DNA of 64,000 bases from Piscibacillus halophilus (GTDB lineage Bacteria; Bacillota; Bacilli; Bacillales; Alkalibacillaceae): assembly GCF_900110685.1 (NCBI RefSeq), contig NZ_FOES01000012.1:1-64000 (forward strand), given 5' to 3'. The notes under the pieces are model-generated. The model searched no databases. It was not told where the DNA came from and saw nothing but the letters and a program-made list of their open reading frames with translations. A program made the translations under genes and the position numbers. This document shows, piece by piece, positions 61,594-64,000 of this stretch (position 1 is the first letter of the stretch; each line of letters begins with the position of its first letter).

Positions 61594-62676
61594 ATGAAAA
61601 ATAAAAACTCTGAAACGCTCACACAAGTCAAAAGCGAGTTTGAAAACGGTAAATACAAGACACAGTTTCTACCAGTACTTGGATTATTATTTTTTGCACC
61701 ATTTACTGCAGAGTACATAATAGGGTATCTAGATGTAACCGGGAATTTTGGGTTAATGTTCTTATATTTAATATTTTTTGGACCATTATACGGTGGAGCA
61801 GCATTAATTATACGGGAATTTACTCGCAGAGCTGGTCTTGGTTGGTTAACAATAACTATTCTTGCTTTTGCATTTGGCTTATTTCAAGCGGGTATAATTG
61901 ATCATGGGTTATTCAACCCCGCGTTTCAAGATATTGATTATTGGCAAGATTTGCGTGATCCAACTTATATTTCCTTTCTCGGTATTAGTGCATACCAAGC
62001 TGTTGATTTTATAAGTGGGCACGTTGTTTGGAGTATTACTGTTCCCATCGTGATTATGGAAATATTCTTTCCAAGTCAAAAAAGAGACCCTTGGTTAAGT
62101 AATGTAAGTTTGACTATTATCATCATTTTATACTTACTTGCTTCTGCCTTTATTTTTCAAGATCAGGTGACAATGGACCAATTTCTTCCATCAGTAATTC
62201 AATTCATTGTAACTGGAATAATTGTTATCGCTTTGATAATTGCTTCGTTTATTATTGGCAAACATACCATGACACGCAATGCAAAACCTGCCCCTAAACC
62301 TTTATTTGTTGGAACGGTGACACTCTTGCTGCTAAGTATGCACACTATCATTGAATTATTAGCAGTTTTGCTTGGGTTTTCCTCAGATTTTATGATGGAG
62401 TGGCCGGGTGTTATATTAAGATTGGCGTCATTATCATTGCTCGGTTATTTGATTTTAGTTTGGTCAAAGCAAAAAGGGTGGAATGCCTTGCACCATCTTG
62501 CTTTAGCTGGTGGTGCGATTTTGACGAGAACATGGATTGCTTTTCTTATCCAGCCTCTCGGAAATGTATCGTCATCTGACAAACTTATTGGAAATACGAT
62601 TTTCTTATTAAGTGCTATTCTGCTCATCCTTTTTGGAACATATGTCACTAAAAAGACAATTAAAGTACCAGATTAA
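61594..62676 (+). CDS. Polytopic membrane protein of unknown function
   Basis: A 360-residue protein with about ten membrane helices after a 25-residue polar N-terminus. Conserved-looking polar positions within or near helices include GPLYGGAALIIREFTRR, GIIDHGLFNPAF and DFISGHVVWS. No transporter or enzyme family is recognised. ATG 61594 follows GGAGGG by 4 bases; the TTG at 61582 overlaps that site. The TetR palindrome at its promoter and the downstream TetR gene suggest an inducible function such as efflux, unproven. Confidence 0.75.
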   Translation: MKNKNSETLTQVKSEFENGKYKTQFLPVLGLLFFAPFTAEYIIGYLDVTGNFGLMFLYLIFFGPLYGGAALIIREFTRRAGLGWLTITILAFAFGLFQAGIIDHGLFNPAFQDIDYWQDLRDPTYISFLGISAYQAVDFISGHVVWSITVPIVIMEIFFPSQKRDPWLSNVSLTIIIILYLLASAFIFQDQVTMDQFLPSVIQFIVTGIIVIALIIASFIIGKHTMTRNAKPAPKPLFVGTVTLLLLSMHTIIELLAVLLGFSSDFMMEWPGVILRLASLSLLGYLILVWSKQKGWNALHHLALAGGAILTRTWIAFLIQPLGNVSSSDKLIGNTIFLLSAILLILFGTYVTKKTIKVPD

Positions 62677-62819
62677 ACAAATAGGTTTCCGTAGAATCAG
62701 TATCAACGTTGGGTAGCTGAACACCCGGATTTTCCTCCATAGGTTAATGTCCTGCTATTAGCAGGGAACGAGCTTTAAAGAAATGATGAGACAGAAGAGG
62801 GTAAGGTCTTCGAAAATAT

Positions 62820-62897
62820 ATGGCTGTTCATGGAGTTGTTATTCATGTTGAAGATAAACGGATGTATGTAAGAATAGTAAGAGGTGAGGATAAATGA
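62820..62897 (+). CDS. Possible 25-residue ORF overlapping the TetR gene start
   Basis: ATG 62820 opens a frame encoding MAVHGVVIHVEDKRMYVRIV plus five more residues; its TGA overlaps the TetR ATG as ATGA. It has no ribosome site of its own. It could be the decayed 3' end of an older gene or a coupling ORF. Upstream, 62677-62819 holds two small hairpins (for example CCTGC/GCAGG at 62751-62765) and nothing else recognised. Confidence 0.25.
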   Translation: MAVHGVVIHVEDKRMYVRIVRGEDK

Positions 62898-63520
62898 AAG
62901 AAGATCTAAAAATGGAAGGTAAACAGTCATTTATCGCTGAAGCAAGACGTGAACAAATTATAGAGGCAGCGATCAAAACGCTTGATGAAATTGGTTATGT
63001 AAAAGCAAGCCTTGCACAAATCGCAAAAAGAGCAAGAATTAGCACAGCACTTATATCTTACCACTTTACAGATAAAAGCGATTTGATGAATCATCTGCTA
63101 ACAAACTTGTTAGAAGGATCATCAACATATATTTTGAATAAAGTACATCAGGAAACTACCCCTCACGGGAGACTAAATGCCTTTATAACGGCAAGTCTCG
63201 CTTATCAAGATACGCACCCTGAACGTAATACGGCTCTGATAGAAATTATCTTTAATGCTAGAACACCTGATAATATTCCGTATTATAAGTTAAGTGACGT
63301 TGAAGATGAAGACCCAATCATGAATGAGCTTCGGAGCATTTTGCGCGATGGACAGGCAAAAGGGGTATTTGGGGTGTTCAATATAGATGTCATGGCTAAT
63401 ATGATTCAAGGAGCGATTGGAGAGTATATGTTTAATACTGATATAACAAAAAAGTTTGACTGGAGAACGTATAGTAGAGAACTTGTAAACATTGTTAATC
63501 AAGCATTAAAAGGATATTAA
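62894..63520 (+). CDS. TetR-family transcriptional regulator
   Basis: A 208-residue TetR regulator. The N-terminal helix-turn-helix (about 18-62) reads RREQIIEAAIKTLDEIGYVKASL...IAKRARISTALISYHF; the remainder is a helical ligand-binding domain with RNTALIEIIFNARTP and a C-terminal dimerisation helix. AAGAGGTGAGG precedes the ATG. It probably binds the TTGATTGATCAATCAA site before the membrane-protein gene at 61594 and represses it; the inducer is unknown. Confidence 0.9.
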   Translation: MKEDLKMEGKQSFIAEARREQIIEAAIKTLDEIGYVKASLAQIAKRARISTALISYHFTDKSDLMNHLLTNLLEGSSTYILNKVHQETTPHGRLNAFITASLAYQDTHPERNTALIEIIFNARTPDNIPYYKLSDVEDEDPIMNELRSILRDGQAKGVFGVFNIDVMANMIQGAIGEYMFNTDITKKFDWRTYSRELVNIVNQALKGY

Positions 63521-63699
63521 CTAGGCTTATGAACTCGAAGAAAAATTCTTTGATATCTATAAAGCCGAATAAATTAACAATGTCTATTTATCAAAGTTGG
63601 CTTTCAAATGTACCTAAAGATTTAATGACTTATTTTGAAGATAATAATTGGGAAGAAGATATATTTAATTATTTTACTTATCCGATTACCATAAAAAAT

Positions 63700-63741
63700 A
63701 AAAGCCCTGAAATTCCTTATTATAAGGATTTCAGGGCTTTT
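63700..63741 (-). terminator. Rho-independent terminator of rpsD
   Basis: Long perfect stem with outer arms AAAAGCCCTGAAAT and TTTCAGGGCTTTT (G-U/A-T tolerant near the loop), 29 bases beyond the rpsD stop. T-runs on both strands, so it could also end the TetR transcript. Confidence 0.88.
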
Positions 63742-63769
63742 AAGTATTGTGCGATACAAAGCAATTTTA

Positions 63770-64000
63770 TTAACGAGAGTAGAACTCAACGATAAGCGCT
63801 TCGTTAATTTCTGAAGGTAATTCAGAACGTTCAGGGTAGCGGTTATAAGTCGCTTCTTTCTTGTCAGCATCGAAAGTAATGTACTCAGGTACGAAATTAC
63901 TTACTTCGATAGATTCAGCAATGATGTCAAGATCCTGAGATTTCTCACGAACACCAATTACTTGACCAGGTTTTACACGGTAAGATGGGATGTCTACGCG
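63770..64000 (-). CDS. rpsD: 30S ribosomal protein S4, C-terminal part (partial)
   Basis: The minus strand from the window edge encodes 76 residues that match the C-terminus of ribosomal protein S4: [20 protein letters not shown], then [24 protein letters not shown] and a TAA at 63772-63770. This is the end of the S4 RNA-binding domain and the conserved tail. S4 nucleates assembly of the 30S body and in Bacillus represses its own synthesis through its leader, which is outside the window. In B. subtilis rpsD lies beside tyrS; here about 19 kb of other genes separate them. Confidence 0.95.
   Translation of the reverse strand, partial: RVDIPSYRVKPGQVIGVREKSQDLDIIAESIEVSNFVPEYITFDADKKEATYNRYPERSELPSEINEALIVEFYSR

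Noticed and set aside
63529-63795. 88-residue + strand frame after the TetR gene
   Set aside because: No ribosome site at a sensible distance, it runs through the rpsD terminator stem and into antisense of rpsD, and its sequence resembles no family I know.

Overview
The window reads as chromosomal DNA of a low-GC, spore-former-type Bacillaceae bacterium. Gene content and order follow the Bacillus subtilis ytf-ytl-ytm-ytn-yto-ytp-ytx-aroA-ccpA-motPS-acuABC-tyrS-rpsD segment, with GGAGG-type ribosome sites, frequent TTG and GTG starts, and many hairpin-plus-T-run terminators. The Na+-type MotPS stator and fairly acidic proteins would suit a halotolerant or alkaliphilic genus; that is inference and no genus is claimed.

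Layout. 1-95: the 3' end of an IS3-family transposase and its terminal repeat. 114-4935: exoA, then a YtrA-type GntR/ABC transporter operon behind a promoter carrying three operator palindromes, and an unknown membrane protein. 4976-13954: conserved housekeeping block (ytfP, murJ/ytgP, rsuA-type pseudouridine synthase, ytzE, thpR, ytlQ, ytlR, ytmP, trmB, ytnP). 14031-16749: a Tat-exported GMC oxidoreductase cassette with its own TatA. 16864-23217: ytzB, ytoP, ytoQ, an orphan lipoprotein and PTS-IIC-like protein, ytpQ, ytpR and a nicotinate phosphoribosyltransferase. 23436-31050: murC, a large secreted YvnB-like phosphodiester glycosidase/phosphoesterase, an M29 aminopeptidase, and ytxG-ytxH-brxC behind a SigB-like promoter. 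31064-33226: an FtsA-like actin-fold protein with four C-terminal repeats. 33357-39866: aroA, ccpA, motPS, and acuABC on the other strand. 40016-47634: a class A PBP with an acidic tail, T-box-controlled tyrS, and a UPF0182 protein. 47768-50427: ykvR, then a MarR / ArsP-type permease / 40-residue Cys-rich peptide operon and a DUF998 protein. 50545-61270: three M20 peptidases, a complete Dpp/Opp-type ABC transporter and an unusual regulator. 61504-63520: a membrane protein behind a TetR-type palindrome, and a TetR regulator. 63770-64000: the C-terminal end of rpsD.

How the genes work together. The accessory modules sit between conserved blocks and look self-contained. The peptidase/transporter cluster should import short peptides or acylated amino acids and hydrolyse them in the cytoplasm. 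The MarR cassette looks like a thiophilic metal or metalloid efflux module, because its regulator, permease and small peptide all carry paired or near-paired cysteines and two copies of one palindrome flank its transcription starts. The Tat cassette groups a twin-arginine small subunit, a flavoprotein without its own signal, and TatA. Compared with B. subtilis, sftA is missing between ytpR and murC, and acsA is missing beside acuABC.

No rRNA, tRNA, CRISPR array or prophage was seen. Starts were chosen from ribosome-site position and remembered family N-termini; no database search was run.
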